Shown here: positions 13,042 to 13,066 of the stretch, in pieces | How the letters are laid out: the number at the start of each line of letters is the position of its first letter | Position numbering within the stretch: the first letter of the stretch is position 1 | Source of the DNA: UBA9630 sp043725085 | GTDB lineage: Bacteria > Patescibacteriota > Minisyncoccia > Moranbacterales > UBA2206 | Assembly: GCA_043725085.1 (NCBI GenBank) | Contig: JAYSLY010000052.1 | Coordinates: 1-13,066 of the forward strand | DNA length: 13,066 bases | Reading direction: 5' to 3' | Translations under genes and position numbers: made by a program | Notes under the pieces: model-generated | Told to the model about the DNA's origin: nothing | The model's input: only the letters and a program-made list of their open reading frames with translations | Databases searched by the model: none

Positions 13042-13066
13042 GCAAGAAGGCAAGTCCTATTCATAA

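Noticed and set aside
12847..13053. Minus-strand frame over the GlsB promoter region
   Set aside because: It overlaps the GlsB start, promoter, repeats and terminator hairpin and has no family-like sequence.
1..13066. CRISPR array, prophage or complete insertion sequence
   Set aside because: No regularly spaced repeats and no integrase, transposase or Cas-like protein were found in the window.

Overview
The window looks like a piece of chromosome from a candidate-phyla-radiation (Patescibacteria/Parcubacteria-like) bacterium. This placement is inferred, not proven. The base composition is moderately AT-rich. Genes are short, densely packed and mostly carry no Shine-Dalgarno sequence. Many products are small membrane-anchored proteins, and TGA acts as an ordinary stop (end of the ABC ATPase gene at 6930-6932), which argues against the recoded Gracilibacteria/Absconditabacteria. 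No tRNA, rRNA, CRISPR array, phage gene or transposase gene was found, and no gene-free stretch exceeds about 230 bases.

Layout, left to right. (1) 144-1931, minus: the translational GTPase BipA/TypA, with its own promoter and a likely terminator. (2) 2135-3857, minus: a two-gene unit of a membrane-tethered metallophosphoesterase and a Sua5/YrdC-type threonylcarbamoyl-AMP synthase, closed by a very strong 24-bp hairpin. (3) 4026-5477, minus: a compact ABC-F ATPase behind an unusual leader. (4) 5662-5991, minus: a small one-pass Thr/Pro-rich surface protein. (5) 6141-7687, plus: a DrrAB-like ABC-2 exporter (ATPase and permease, overlapping genes), apparently translated from a leaderless mRNA. 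A 159-bp element with perfect 21-bp inverted ends abuts its stop codon. (6) 7917-8897, minus: an AI-2E-family membrane transporter. (7) 8964-12083, minus: a five-gene run of amicyanin-like copper lipoprotein, small two-helix membrane protein with a haem-like H-x13-H pair, stand-alone DUF2769-like Cys-rich protein, DUF2769-GltB-like FMN/3Fe-4S protein, and secreted M23 peptidase. (8) 12196-12890, minus: GlsB/YeaQ-like and DUF1360 membrane proteins under a well-formed promoter and a perfect Shine-Dalgarno.

Regions 1-3 are mainly translation-related housekeeping; regions 4-8 are mostly envelope functions. The most interesting part is region 7, where four adjacent co-directional genes all encode metal- or cofactor-type proteins (type-1 copper, possible haem b, two Cys-rich modules, FMN plus Fe-S). 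Such a set could form an electron-transfer chain from cytoplasm to cell surface, in a lineage usually thought to lack respiration. The 159-bp inverted-repeat element after the exporter is the best candidate for a mobile element.
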